Made by a program: the position numbers and the translations under genes. DNA of 64,000 nucleotides from Nonomuraea aurantiaca (GTDB lineage Bacteria > Actinomycetota > Actinomycetes > Streptosporangiales > Streptosporangiaceae), in the NCBI RefSeq assembly GCF_020215705.1, contig NZ_JAIWNB010000025.1, forward strand, positions 1 through 64,000, given 5' to 3'. How positions within the stretch are numbered: position 1 is the first letter of the stretch; every line of letters begins with the position of its first letter. The notes below the pieces were generated by a model. That model had not been told where the DNA came from, did no database searches, and was given only the letters and a program-made list of their open reading frames with translations. Shown here one piece after another: positions 1 to 8,609 of this stretch.

Positions 1-127
1 GCCTCAAAAACCGCGACCTTGGCCGCGTTCCCACAGCCGGCCACACCAACGACCAGTAACAATCAAGCACATCAGGGGGTCAAAATTCAGGCGACGCCAG
101 GGGGTCAGAATTCGGCCGTCGTTGACA
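1..127 (+). mobile_element. Right end of an IS21-family element
   Basis: Bases 76-127 hold two imperfect copies of an AGGGGGTCA(A/G)AATTC block about 25 bp apart, and the segment ends in TTGACA at 122-127. Multiple internal terminal repeats and a terminal CA are typical of IS21-family ends. Frame 3 to the left (3-59) reads LKNRDLGRVPTAGHTNDQ and then stops, which resembles the short basic tail of the IstB helper ATPase. The rest of the element lies outside the window. The family assignment rests on the repeat pattern and this short tail, so it is moderate. Confidence 0.5.
3..59 (+). CDS. C-terminal tail of a probable IstB-like transposition helper (partial)
   Basis: Only 18 codons are visible before TAA. 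The RLKNR-like tail is what IS21 helper ATPases (AAA+, load the IstA transposase on target DNA) usually end with, and the following DNA has IS21-like terminal repeats. No ATPase motif is inside the window, so the function is inferred from the tail and position only. Confidence 0.35.
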   Translation, partial: LKNRDLGRVPTAGHTNDQ

Positions 128-278
128 AGTGCCTCAACAAGGCAGAGGTCCCACGGCGCGTCATCGTCTTCCGAATGCCGACCCGATGCTGCTGGACCTC
201 CCTCCACATCCACCTGGCTTATCGATCCGGCGTACCGCTCATCTCCGCCGTCTGGCAGCGTGGCCGCCAAGTGGTGTC

Positions 279-611
279 CTAGCCGACTCCACGCAGGACT
301 CGCACGGTCGCGACCACGTCCGGCTCTTCGTTGAAGTAGTGGAAGCCGAAGCGGATCCGGTCACTCAGGAGGGTGGCTCGCACGCCGTGCTCGCGCAGCC
401 GTAGGGCGAGGTGGTCGGCCTGGGCGGTGTGGAGCGCGACGATGTGAGATTCCGGTCCGTCGGTTACCCGCCATAGGCTGATCGCCCGCGCCTGGTCGGT
501 CAGTCGCCCCCTTGAGCCGGGCGAGGCGCCGAGGGTGTCGAGCCGGACTGTCGAACGGAGCGTGGGGAAGAGCTCTCGGAACCATACCGAGGTGATCGGG
601 CGAGAGATCAC
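279..611 (-). pseudogene. C-terminal remnant of a class-V (PLP) aminotransferase-like protein
   Basis: The last 45 residues (LRLREHGVRATLLSDRIRFG followed by FHYFNEEPDV) match the C-terminal small domain of class-V aminotransferases and cysteine desulfurases, where a strand, the conserved FHYFN-like motif and a closing helix pack on the PLP domain. The catalytic lysine and the whole PLP-binding domain (about 300 residues) are missing. Upstream on the same strand another frame (VEIEGMAAVPQR then stop) may be a frameshifted continuation. It lies next to the IS21 end, so truncation by transposition is likely. Probably non-functional. Confidence 0.45.
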
Positions 612-732
612 CGCTGCGGCACCGCGGCCATGCCTTCGATCTCGACCGTCGGCTCAGGAGCGGCCAGCGCGGCCATCACCGCGAGTGAGTGGGCAGGCCC
701 GTCACCCTCCGGGCACCACCTGGCGCATCGGC

Positions 733-1201
733 GTGGGTGCATTCCGGGGTGCCGTGTACGGGTCGCTGCTGGCGGCTTCCGTGGTCGCCGGCTCTGCTGC
801 GGAGGGCGGGCCGTCGTCCCCGGCGGAGCTGGTGATTCTGCTGATCTGTACGGGGGTGGTGTTCTGGATCACCCATGTCTACGTTCAGGTGGTGGGTTCC
901 GGGTATCCCGCCAGGCCCCTCACCTGGGTGAATCTGCGGGCGGTGGCCAGGCGTGAATGGTCGCTGGCCCAGGCGTCGTTCCCACCCTCCATAGCCGCTG
1001 CTCTGGCGTCTGGGCTGGGCATGTCCAACACGGTCGCGGCTTGGGCGGCGCTATGTGTCGCGGTGGCGAATGGTCGGCTGGGCCGTCACGGCCGCGGCCA
1101 AGATCGGCTCTTCCCGAGGTGTCGTCGTCGTTTCCGGAATCGCCAACCTCCTCCCCGGCCTGGCCATCGTCGCCCTCAAGACCGTGGTCGCCGCCCATTG
1201 A
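733..1201 (+). pseudogene. Small membrane protein, frameshifted near 1065
   Basis: From the GTG at 733, frame 1 encodes GAFRGAVYGSLLAASVVAG, then a second hydrophobic stretch (ELVILLICTGVVFWITHVYV) and an amphipathic region. After AALCVAVA the hydrophobic pattern continues only in frame 2 (VGWAVTAAAKIGSS, then GVVVVSGIANLLPGLAIVAL and a TGA at 1199). Joined, this gives about 155 residues with four membrane segments; unjoined, the frame becomes Arg/Pro-rich nonsense. A single-base indel at about 1060-1075 explains it. The type resembles uncharacterised actinomycete integral membrane proteins; no function can be given. Confidence 0.6.
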
Positions 1202-1466
1202 TTCCGCCTGGAGAGGTGGTTGCGGCACTGAATTATTCTGGCGTCGGCAACGCCGCAGGTCCAGATAGAGCGTCAGTAGCGACGAGAGTCCAGGCGTAGC
1301 GGACAGCTACTCTTGGCGGCCGCGCGCCATGGTGATTCAGTGGCAAGATCCGAGGCAGGAGGAGCTTGGCCCAAACGTCCCGACGAAGCGAGGTAAGGAT
1401 GAAGTGAGCGGTGGTAACGGACGAGCTTAGGCTAGCCCGTGTCCAGAGGAAGAAGCGGTTGGCGCT
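1202..1466. other. Intergenic, no gene seen
   Basis: No frame has coding character and no clear hairpin or repeat was found between the decayed membrane-protein gene and the TA that precedes the IS630 element. Confidence 0.4.
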
Positions 1467-1554
1467 TAGAGAGCTTTGACCGTCGGGGTTACGTTATGTA
1501 GATGTCTCCGGCCGGTTGCGTGACGAGTGTTCGTGGTGGGTTTATGCCGGAGGG

Positions 1555-2624
1555 ATGAGGTATCCCGATGGTGGTGGGTTGACCGCGCAGGCGCGGGCTC
1601 GCCGGGAGCAGGTGCGGATGCGGGCGGTGGACCGCTTCGCTGAGGGTGCCACGGATGCACAGGTGGCGGTCGAGTTTCGCATCAGCCGGATGTCGGCCAA
1701 TCGCTGGCGTCGCGCCTTTGACGCCGGGGGCCGGGAGGCGCTGCTGTCCAAGGGGCCGGGTGGCGAGAAGTGCAAGCTGACCGAGGCGCAGTTGGACAGG
1801 CTGCAGACGGCGTTGGACGAAGGGCCGGCCGCCTACGGCTGGGATGAGGATCAGTGCTGGACCTTGGCCCGGATCGCCGGGCTGGTCTGGGAGTTGTTCC
1901 GGGTGCCCTACACCCTGAGCGGGCTGGACTATCTGCTGCATCGGCTGGGTTGGAGCTGGCAGGTGCCGACCCGGCGGGCGGTCGAGCGCGACGATGCAGC
2001 GATCGCCGCCTGGCGTAACGACGTCTGGCCGGAGGGAAAAGAGCCGCGGCGGACCTGGACGCCTGGCTCTGTTTCCAAGACGAGGCCGGTCAAGGCCTGA
2101 GACCCCCGAAAGGCCGCAGCTGGGGGCGGCGTGGGGTGACGCCGGTGGTCACGGTATCGGGCAGCGGGTCGGGCACGGTGATGATCGCTGGGTTGATCGC
2201 CACCAAGCCCGGCCAGCTACCCCGGCTGATCTACCGGATCCGACTGCGGCGGGGCCGCAAGGGCGAGCGCAAGTCCTTCTCCGAGACCGACTACGCAGCC
2301 CTGCTCGATGCCGCCCACCAGCAACTGGGCGGCCCGATCGTGCTCGTGTGGGACAACTTGAACACCCATATCAGCGCGCGGATGCGGGAGCTGGTCGAGC
2401 GTCGCGCCTGGCTGACGGTCATCCGTTTACCCTCCTACGCCCCCGAGCTCAACCCGGTCGAGGCGGTTTGGGCCCATCTGAAACGGTCCCTGGCCAACCT
2501 GGCCAAGAAGACCTTGAACGAACTCGCCCGTCTGATCAAGACACGGCTGAAGAAGATGCAGTACCGCCCCCAGCTGATCAGCGGCTTCATCGCCAAGACC
2601 GGCCTCGACCTCAAGCCGCCATAA
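1555..2624 (+). CDS. IS630-family transposase made by -1 frameshifting
   Basis: DDE transposase. ORF A (ATG 1555, SD GGAGG at 1549-1553; a TTG at 1516 is possible but lacks an SD) carries the paired N-terminal helix-turn-helix (AQVAVEFRISRMSANRWRRA) and linker. ORF B carries the RNase-H-like core: first Asp in CFQDEAG, second Asp in VWDNLNTH, Glu in NPVEAVWAHLK. In frame 1 ORF A runs to a stop at 2100, but the first catalytic Asp lies only in the -1 frame. The frames are joined at GGGAAAA (2034-2040), positioned as G|GGA|AAA, giving about 356 residues, the usual size. ORF B alone has no good start before its catalytic Asp, so frameshifting is needed for an active enzyme. Confidence 0.85.
2034..2040 (+). 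other. -1 ribosomal slippery heptamer GGGAAAA
   Basis: In the ORF A frame the heptamer is split G|GGA|AAA, the X XXY YYZ arrangement. Slipping one base back lets both tRNAs re-pair (GGG, AAA), and the next codon (AGA at 2040) opens the frame holding the transposase DDE core. An SD-like stimulator may be the GGAGGG just upstream. Confidence 0.75.
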
Positions 2625-2684
2625 CCTCAGCCTTTAAACCTCTCTAGCCGCCGACTCAGGAGCAATGAAGACGATGTCGAACAG

Positions 2685-2954
2685 TCAGCTAAGTGTTAGT
2701 TTTATCTGCCGCTCGGCTGGGACCGTCGCCGACGGAGGAAGGAAGCTCTCGAGCTCGGGCGAGAAGACAAATGAACGTTTCCTTGATGCATTGATAAAGG
2801 CTTGTCCTTGCTCGCGCAATATCATCCCAAGGGCTTTGTCTACTACTCCAAGAGAGAGTGCATTCACTAGATCGTGGTGGCGAAGTGCCATCTCGCGAAA
2901 ATCGTTTACGCTAATTTTAGCGCTCTTAAAATATTCCTCCAATGTGATAGCCAT
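2685..2954 (-). CDS. Small AT-rich hypothetical protein
   Basis: An 89-residue, soluble, helix-rich protein (MAITLEEYFKSAKISVNDF...) with no recognised motif. Its codon usage and the surrounding 2.66-3.01 kb are clearly more AT-rich than the rest of the window, so it is probably foreign DNA. The rc upstream sequence has a purine-rich AAGAGG before the ATG. An opposite-strand frame (2665-3015) is longer but Ser/Arg-rich and looks like a shadow. It lies between the IS630 element and the restriction genes, the kind of place where small accessory defence genes occur, but nothing in the sequence shows that role. Confidence 0.45.
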   Translation of the reverse strand: MAITLEEYFKSAKISVNDFREMALRHHDLVNALSLGVVDKALGMILREQGQAFINASRKRSFVFSPELESFLPPSATVPAERQIKLTLS

Positions 2955-3015
2955 GCGCCTCTTGTCGTCTGGTAGATCGGATGGCCATATCGATTCGCAG
3001 GCTTCGATAATCTGA

Positions 3016-3519
3016 TTCCTGCCCGATGTTTAGGGAGCGGCATGCGTCCTTGGCGCGCAGACCGTCGTGTGCATGTTCGAAAACGGCCAGAATCTGCTGG
3101 TAGCAGCCAGGACCGGCTCGACCGGCCCCAGGATCATCCTTGGGTTCGTCCTGGGGCGTTATCCTCAGTCGTTATCTCCAGCAGTGTCTCGCGGGTGATC
3201 TTGGCATGACAAGACCTTCTCGGCCGCGTTCAGCTGTCTGGCGAGCTCGGTGGCTGGGCTGGGTAAGCGTTCGACCGCGCGTGCGCGGCCGCCTGGCGTG
3301 CTCCAGCCGTGCCAGCACTCCGCGCATCCCAACCCTCAGGCTACGCCGACAGTCCCAGCGCCGGGCCACTGCGCCAGGTGAGGGTGGTGATGCCAGGCAG
3401 GCGGCGGATCATTCTGTCGGTGCATCGAGCCGCGAGGGTATGTCCTGGCCCGCGTCGCCCATGCCCGGCTTTATAGCACCCGCCCGCAGTAATCAGCCAA
3501 GCTCTGCGCGCCGTCCGAC
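3016..3519. other. Intergenic, no supported gene
   Basis: Short open frames on both strands are Arg/Pro-rich shadows without ribosome sites. The stretch between the AT-rich ORF and the helicase gene may be eroded DNA; I see no recognisable protein remnant in it. Confidence 0.4.
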
Positions 3520-6500
3520 TCAACCGGCAGTGGCCTTCGCATAGTGGAACACGTCGGGCGGGAGCGGGTGGTCCAGACGCCAGACGAAACGGATTGGTCG
3601 TTCGCCTTCGTGGCTGACGTAGCGCATGGGACCGGCGTAGGTGTACGGCGGCGCGCCCAGCCCTTCGTCACGCTTGGACTGGCGGATCAGCAGGTGAACT
3701 GTGGACTCGCCAGCTAGGTAGCGGCGAGAGGTTGCGGCGGAGGAGCGCAGGGTGCTCTGCGATTCCCACTGGAACAGCTCCTCGCTGATCGCCCGATCGT
3801 GGTACAGCGTGGTCGGGGAGTAGTGGTCTTCAGCTTTGTCGATGGTGACGAAAAACAGGTCCGCCTTGTGCTCCTCAACGTATTTGACGCCCTCGCGCAT
3901 ATGGGCGGGCTTGTCGACGCCGAATGCGGCCAGGACTTCGTTCTTGCTGTAGCGGGCATGGACGTGCAACGGCACGATCGGGTCCAGCTGCGGGGCAACG
4001 TGACGAATCCCTGAGTGCAGCACGCCGGCTAGTTCTCGAAGCTCCATAGCCCGAGCACCGGTGAGCTGCGCGAGTCTGGCCTCCATGCCGGAGGCAGGTT
4101 GGGTACCGCCCCACAACATGACGTCCAGCATGGCCAGGAGACGCAGCTCGCGGGGTGAGCGCGGAGTTCGGCCGTTCAGCACTTCGGTCAGGAAGGCGAG
4201 GCGCTCGACGTCGTCGATATGCAGCATCCGGCTGAAGGCACGGCCCAACTGCTCATCTGGGGTATCTGCTCCAAGGCCCGCGGCGTACCGGAGGGAGGCC
4301 CATCCCTGCCGCCGTCGGTAGAGGTCCTCCACATCCAGTCCGGTCTCGTCCAAGAACCGCGCCAGAGTGACATCGCCGAGATCGCGCAGCTCGCGAGACA
4401 GGTCCTTCCAATTGAGGCTGAGTGCTTGCCGTACGTTCTCAAGGACAAGGCGGCGTACGTCGCGGTCCAGGTCAATAACGCAACCGGCAGGCAAGGTGGG
4501 AAAGCCCTGCTCGATCTCGCGGGCGATTCCGGTACGACTGGCACCGGTGAGCGCCCGGTAGCGCCGATCGAAGCGAAACTGTTTGTGCTGGTTGCCAACG
4601 AAGTCGAGCACCGTCAGGCACGGCTTGTCATCGGACAGCCGCAGGCCACGGCCGAGCTGCTGCAGGAAGACAGTGGCACTGTCGGTGGGGCGCAAGAAGA
4701 GTACGGTGTCGATCTCTGGAACATCGACGCCCTCGTTGAAGAGGTCAACGGTGAACACTGCGTTGATCCGGCGTGCTCTCAGGTCGCGCAACGCTTGGGA
4801 ACGATCGCTCGGCGAGCTCTGCGCCGTGACTGCAACCGACGGGAGCCCAGCTCGGGTGAAGCGGTCGGCCATAAAGCGGGCGTGATCGATGCTCACGCAG
4901 AACCCGAGGGCTCGCATTCGCCCGACGTCGCCGATCTTACGATTGAGCGTCTCCAACACAACGGCCACCCGACGGTCGTTGCCTGTGTAGACGCCGGACA
5001 ACTGGCCTGTGTCGTAACCCTGTCCCCGACGCCAGTCGACCTGACGCAGATCGGTGCCGTCGTGGATTCCGAAGTACTGGAACGGCGCGAGTAGACCTCG
5101 CTCGAGTGCCTCCCACAACCGCAGCTCGGCCGCGATCCGACCGCCGAACCAGTGCTTGATGTCATGCCCGTCGGCGCGTTCTGGCGTCGCGGTCAGACCA
5201 AGCAGCACCCTTGGGTGCACGGTGGACAGCAAGCGCCGGTAGGTCGAAGCCTCGGCATGGTGGAATTCGTCCACGATTAATACGCCGAAGGCATCCGTCT
5301 CTGGCACCGGGTTGGCGTGCAGAGATTGGATCGAGGCGAACACGTGCCGCCATTGCTCGGGGCGCGCGCCGCCGACGTACAGTTCGCCAAATGTCTCGTC
5401 GCGCAGCACCTGGCGGAAGGTAAGCAGGCTCTGCCGCAAGATCTCCTCACGGTGGGCGACGAACAGCAGGGAGTCAGCCTGCCCGGCGTCACGTAGCCGG
5501 CGATAGTCCAGGGCAGCGACCACGGTCTTGCCGGTACCCGTGGCCATGACCACCAGGTTCTGCCATCGGTTGTGGATCTGGCGTTCGGCGGCGAGCTCGT
5601 CAAGGATCTCGCGCTGGTAAGGGTAAGGGCGGACATCGACGTGGGCGAAGTCGATAACGACCTGTCCGCTGCCAGAGCGCTCAGCCAACAAGGCACGTTC
5701 GAGCCGCTCGGCATCCTGCGCCGGGTCATACGGCTCGAACGAGGGGTCGCCCCAGTAGTCGTCGAAGGTAGCCGCGAAGGTGTCGATCAGATGTGGCTGC
5801 TCTGCTTGGGCGAGCCGTACGTTCCATTCCAGGCCATGACTGAGAGCCGTCTTGGACAGGTTCGAGGAGCCCACGTAGGCCGTGGACAAGCCTGACTTCC
5901 GGCGGAACAGCCACGCCTTAGCGTGTAGGCGAGTCATCCGGGTGTCGTAGGAGACGCGGATGTCGGCGCCCATGGCGGCCAGCCGGTCCACTGCGAGGCG
6001 GTCGGTGGCGCCGATGTAGGTGGTGGTCACCAACCTTAGTTGTCCGCCGCGCGCCAAGAATTCCTCGATCGCCTCTGCCAGCACCCGTACGCCGTTCCAT
6101 TTCACGAAGGCGCACAGCAGGTCCACGCGATCTGCAGAGGCCAGCTCGTGCTTGAGCTCATGGCCGATCTCTGGTTGGCCCCTGCCGTTTACCAGCAACG
6201 CACTGCCTGTAAGAGGAATCACCGGACGCGCCGGAAATCGTACCTGCCCTGCTGCGTTCCGGCTTCTCGCGAAGGCCAGTAGTTCCTCGGCGGCCTCCAC
6301 GAGTTCTTCAGGTGCGGCGGCCTCGGGCACGAGGTAGCCGATTAGATCGGCGATACGGTTGACGATCTCGACCTGTCGGGCCAGTCGTGCTGCGTCGGTT
6401 TCTCCTCGGACAGCGCGCAGCGCCCGGCGCGTTAGCGCGGCCAGATGCCGTGCCAGCGTCTCGTGGGAATCGGCGATATTCAATGATCGTCGGTCGATGA

Positions 6501-6585
6501 GCTCGCGGTCAGGGACTGCGCGTAGCAGGGCGCCCACTTGACGGGTGATTAGGTGTTCGTAGACGCCCGGCTCGAGATCACTCAC
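3520..6585 (-). CDS. SauUSI-like type IV restriction enzyme (PLD nuclease-helicase-DUF3427)
   Basis: 1021 residues. A phospholipase-D-type nuclease domain lies at about 135-290 (HAKAW near 222, then GSSN). An SF2 helicase follows: Walker A MATGTGKT near 350, Walker B VDEFHH near 440, motif III TATPER near 468, motif VI QQLGRGLR near 645. A DUF3427-type C-terminus begins near residue 800. SauUSI of Staphylococcus aureus has this PLD-helicase order and cuts DNA carrying methylated or hydroxymethylated cytosine, with the C-terminus thought to read the modification. No methyltransferase is nearby, as expected for a modification-dependent enzyme. Start is GTG at 6585. The SRA-HNH gene lies 120 bp upstream on the same strand and may be co-transcribed. 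A repair-type helicase is less likely because of the PLD domain. Confidence 0.8.
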   Translation of the reverse strand: MSDLEPGVYEHLITRQVGALLRAVPDRELIDRRSLNIADSHETLARHLAALTRRALRAVRGETDAARLARQVEIVNRIADLIGYLVPEAAAPEELVEAAEELLAFARSRNAAGQVRFPARPVIPLTGSALLVNGRGQPEIGHELKHELASADRVDLLCAFVKWNGVRVLAEAIEEFLARGGQLRLVTTTYIGATDRLAVDRLAAMGADIRVSYDTRMTRLHAKAWLFRRKSGLSTAYVGSSNLSKTALSHGLEWNVRLAQAEQPHLIDTFAATFDDYWGDPSFEPYDPAQDAERLERALLAERSGSGQVVIDFAHVDVRPYPYQREILDELAAERQIHNRWQNLVVMATGTGKTVVAALDYRRLRDAGQADSLLFVAHREEILRQSLLTFRQVLRDETFGELYVGGARPEQWRHVFASIQSLHANPVPETDAFGVLIVDEFHHAEASTYRRLLSTVHPRVLLGLTATPERADGHDIKHWFGGRIAAELRLWEALERGLLAPFQYFGIHDGTDLRQVDWRRGQGYDTGQLSGVYTGNDRRVAVVLETLNRKIGDVGRMRALGFCVSIDHARFMADRFTRAGLPSVAVTAQSSPSDRSQALRDLRARRINAVFTVDLFNEGVDVPEIDTVLFLRPTDSATVFLQQLGRGLRLSDDKPCLTVLDFVGNQHKQFRFDRRYRALTGASRTGIAREIEQGFPTLPAGCVIDLDRDVRRLVLENVRQALSLNWKDLSRELRDLGDVTLARFLDETGLDVEDLYRRRQGWASLRYAAGLGADTPDEQLGRAFSRMLHIDDVERLAFLTEVLNGRTPRSPRELRLLAMLDVMLWGGTQPASGMEARLAQLTGARAMELRELAGVLHSGIRHVAPQLDPIVPLHVHARYSKNEVLAAFGVDKPAHMREGVKYVEEHKADLFFVTIDKAEDHYSPTTLYHDRAISEELFQWESQSTLRSSAATSRRYLAGESTVHLLIRQSKRDEGLGAPPYTYAGPMRYVSHEGERPIRFVWRLDHPLPPDVFHYAKATAG

Positions 6586-6706
6586 GCCCGCGACTATAAG
6601 GCGTGGCGTGGCGACGTGAAGGTGTAAACGGCTTGCCGCCTAGCTCAGCAGTCGAACACCTCAGGCGACCATCCAAGGATCACGAGAGATCGAGGCTGAC
6701 GCAGCT

Positions 6707-7621
6707 TTATCCGCGCGCTGTACCTGTTGTCCATCGTGCACGGTGGTTAGCTACATACTGCGGATTGATCCGATGCGACCGGTTCACGATGAGGGTCCCC
6801 TTGACCTGAGCAGTGCGGGCTTCGATCACCTTGAGATCATCGGACAGGTAAATAGCTCCGTTGTCGAACCGCACATGATCGTTCGGACAGAGGCAGAGGA
6901 TGTTCTCGACAATATCGGGGCCATAGTGAGGACTGCCGATGGCCTGAATGTGGGCTCCCTCGCTGTAGCGGCCGCCGGCCACTTCTACTGCCAGCCCACA
7001 GATTTGGCACTCGTGGTCGTACCAGGCTTTAACCTGCTGGACAACCTTGGTGCTGCGGACGATTCGCTGGACCACGGTCTCGATCACCGGGGCAGGGCCT
7101 GGGGTGTTCGTGACCCCATCAAGCGTGCTCTGAAGAGGAGGGGGCGTTGCCGTCGTAGATGCCTCGTCTGGGAGCTTGACTAGGGTGAATTGCCAGATCC
7201 GGAATCCATCGATGCCGACCTTCGCCCCGTGGGACTCCACGCGAAACAGGCCGTCGTACCGGAGGCCCGAGGCAGGAGCATGAGGCGAGTCAGGGTTACG
7301 GCCCCGGACCACACGGACGGGCAGCCCCTCGAGTTCACTGCGGACCAATCCGGCGTTACCCGGATCGGATAACTCCTGATCGCTGACCTGCCGGCGTGTG
7401 TCTGCGTCGCGACCGCCGTGGCCCGTGTAGACGATGGTGTCGCCGTAGTCCTTGTCGTCCACGTACCCGCCGGAGACCACGATGGAGTCGGCGCCGTCTT
7501 TTCCTGTTCCCGAGATGCCTGCCTGGAGCGGAGCGTGGACGCCCGCATCGTGCAGCGCCCGCCGATTCACGTACTTCGTCCCTGCGGGTTGGCCCTTAAT
7601 GTGCCCAAAGATCCTCGCCAT
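6707..7621 (-). CDS. SRA (YDG)-HNH modification-dependent endonuclease
   Basis: The N-terminal half is a YDG/SRA domain: GTKYVNRR, then GDTIVYTGHGGRD, then SGLRYDGLFRV. SRA domains flip out and bind 5-methylcytosine or related bases. The C-terminus is an HNH nuclease: CQICG, EGAHIQAIG (first His), NILCLCPNDHVRFDNG (Asn/His). SRA-HNH proteins are type IV restriction enzymes that cut modified foreign DNA. I chose the ATG at 7621 because family members start MAR(I/V)FGH; the frame stays open to a TTG at 7684. It is upstream of and co-directional with the SauUSI-like gene, forming a two-enzyme restriction pair with possibly different modification preferences. Confidence 0.85.
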   Translation of the reverse strand: MARIFGHIKGQPAGTKYVNRRALHDAGVHAPLQAGISGTGKDGADSIVVSGGYVDDKDYGDTIVYTGHGGRDADTRRQVSDQELSDPGNAGLVRSELEGLPVRVVRGRNPDSPHAPASGLRYDGLFRVESHGAKVGIDGFRIWQFTLVKLPDEASTTATPPPLQSTLDGVTNTPGPAPVIETVVQRIVRSTKVVQQVKAWYDHECQICGLAVEVAGGRYSEGAHIQAIGSPHYGPDIVENILCLCPNDHVRFDNGAIYLSDDLKVIEARTAQVKGTLIVNRSHRINPQYVANHRARWTTGTARG

Positions 7622-7908
7622 GTCGACATAACTAACATGGGCGTCAAATGGTTCCAAGCAGACAGGGTCATCTCGTGTTGGCAATCAGGATTTCCCAAAA
7701 GCCTACGTGGCTGACATCTCTGGTGGCCGCTCACCTCCGTGATGTGACACGGTCGAGGGAAGGTGTCCTGTTCGTTTGCCGGGACGAACGTTGATCCAGA
7801 TTCGGTTCCTTGCTCACCTGTCTTCAGCCCGATCGGGAGGCGACCGGATGTGCTTGATCCGGTTTGACGGGCATCTGAGATCAGGGGTTCGCCCCCGGAA
7901 GGATGTCG

Positions 7909-8067
7909 ATGATGGAGAGCCTGGCGAAGAAGAAGCCGTGTCCTCACTGCTCGTCAAGCGACTGGACGCTCCATGGGATCGGCCTGGAAGCGTGTCGATG
8001 TGGATCTACGGCTTGCCGGGCCAGTTCTCCCGGGGTGCAACGAAGGTCCCCCGCCCCTGGATCGTGA
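7909..8067 (+). CDS. Possible zinc-ribbon microprotein overlapping gntR
   Basis: A 52-codon frame starts at ATG 7909 (alternatives 7903 and 7912) with GGAAGG at 7897-7902 as ribosome site. It has four closely spaced cysteines, CPHC then CRCG, in KKKPCPHCSSSDWTLHGIG, typical of a zinc ribbon. The last 60 bases overlap the 3' end of the opposite-strand gntR gene. The Lys-rich start and the Cys pairs look coding; the Arg/Pro-rich tail after them does not. Unknown function; could be the start of a truncated gene. Confidence 0.35.
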   Translation: MMESLAKKKPCPHCSSSDWTLHGIGLEACRCGSTACRASSPGVQRRSPAPGS

Positions 8068-8269
8068 CGACCCAGCCTTCCTCTCGCAGGAGCTCCATGG
8101 CACGCCGGACTGAACCACGAGCAATGCCGTGCTTCTGCTGCAGCGAACTCTCGGAAGGCACCAGCTGCCGCTCCGCCAAGTCGCCGGCCTTGATTTTCTC
8201 TCTGATGATCCCCGCCAACTGCTCATAGATCGGCGTCGGGTCAAGCTGGTCGACTGTCACAGACAACAC
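8006..8269 (-). CDS. Short GntR-type winged-helix regulator
   Basis: 87 residues forming only the GntR DNA-binding domain: PIYEQLAGIIREKIKAGDL, then LVPSESSLQQKHGIARGSVR (recognition helix) and a wing ending GRGTFVAP. There is no effector domain, so it probably dimerises and responds to other factors, as do the small GntR proteins found near integrative elements of actinomycetes. Start GTG 8269; an internal GTG at about 8260 is possible. It is divergent from two small co-directional genes (8426-8891), and the gap carries a repeated CTAGACGT, a plausible operator. Confidence 0.75.
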   Translation of the reverse strand: MLSVTVDQLDPTPIYEQLAGIIREKIKAGDLAERQLVPSESSLQQKHGIARGSVRRAMELLREEGWVVTIQGRGTFVAPRENWPGKP

Positions 8270-8309
8270 GTTAGAGACGAGTAGTCATGGGACTTACGCC
8301 TGGTACGGG

Positions 8310-8326
8310 CTAGACGTACTAGACGT
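8310..8326. promoter_or_regulatory. Tandem CTAGACGT repeat, candidate GntR operator
   Basis: CTAGACGT occurs twice with one base between (8310-8317 and 8319-8326), centred in the divergent gap between gntR and the 8426 gene. Short directly repeated half-sites near the promoter of a self-regulated GntR gene fit an operator, but no binding data are implied. Confidence 0.35.
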
Positions 8327-8362
8327 TATGAACGAGTTGCACGTACGCTGCAGAGAAACGAC

Positions 8363-8399
8363 GAGCCCGCCCCAGCGATGGAAGCGCCGAGGCGGGCTC
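8363..8399 (+). terminator. GC-rich hairpin ahead of the small-gene pair
   Basis: GAGCCCGCC (8363-8371) pairs with GGCGGGCTC (8391-8399) around a 19-base loop, followed by TTGATC. It ends 27 bp before the ATG at 8426, so it may act as an attenuator in the leader rather than as a true end-of-operon terminator. Confidence 0.45.
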
Positions 8400-8425
8400 T
8401 TGATCGGACACGGGAGGTCCGACCC

Positions 8426-8608
8426 ATGGGTAACCCAACCACGGATGAGCGATTCGCACCTCACCTGATGTCGGAGGTCCAGGCCGTGCTGGAGAAACAC
8501 GGCTATCAGCTGCCCCCAGGAAGCAACTACATCCACGAACTCGTCATGGCCCGTGTCGACGTCGCGCTCAGGAACCTCGTCGAGGTCTTCGAGGGGAGAA
8601 CCGCGTGA
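8426..8608 (+). CDS. Small hypothetical protein, first gene of a pair
   Basis: 60 residues, helical and acidic (LMSEVQAVLEKHGYQLPPGS, then VDVALRNLVEVFEG). ATG 8426 has a strong SD (GGGAGG at 8412-8417). It ends one base before the next gene's ATG, so the two are translationally linked. No family recognised. The divergent short GntR regulator and this gene pair resemble accessory modules of actinomycete integrative elements, but no integrase or transfer gene is close. Confidence 0.65.
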   Translation: MGNPTTDERFAPHLMSEVQAVLEKHGYQLPPGSNYIHELVMARVDVALRNLVEVFEGRTA

Positions 8609-8609
8609 C

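Larger units (their letters stand above)
1469..2644 (+). mobile_element. IS630-family insertion sequence, apparently complete
   Basis: The element is 1176 bp and flanked by TA at 1467-1468 and 2645-2646, the target dinucleotide duplicated by IS630/Tc1 elements. The left end (GAGAGCTTTGACCGTCGGGG, from 1469) and the reverse complement of the right end (GAGAGGTTTAAAGGCTGAGG, to 2644) are imperfect inverted repeats, strongest in the outer GAGAG, the TTT and the inner GGTTA. It encodes one transposase in two overlapping frames. Intact ends plus a canonical slippery site suggest it could still be active. Confidence 0.85.

Noticed and set aside
535..1299. 254-residue plus-strand ORF
   Set aside because: Only 733-1060 is coding-like. 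The start and the end are Arg/Pro-rich; the real end is in another frame, so it is reported as a frameshifted gene.
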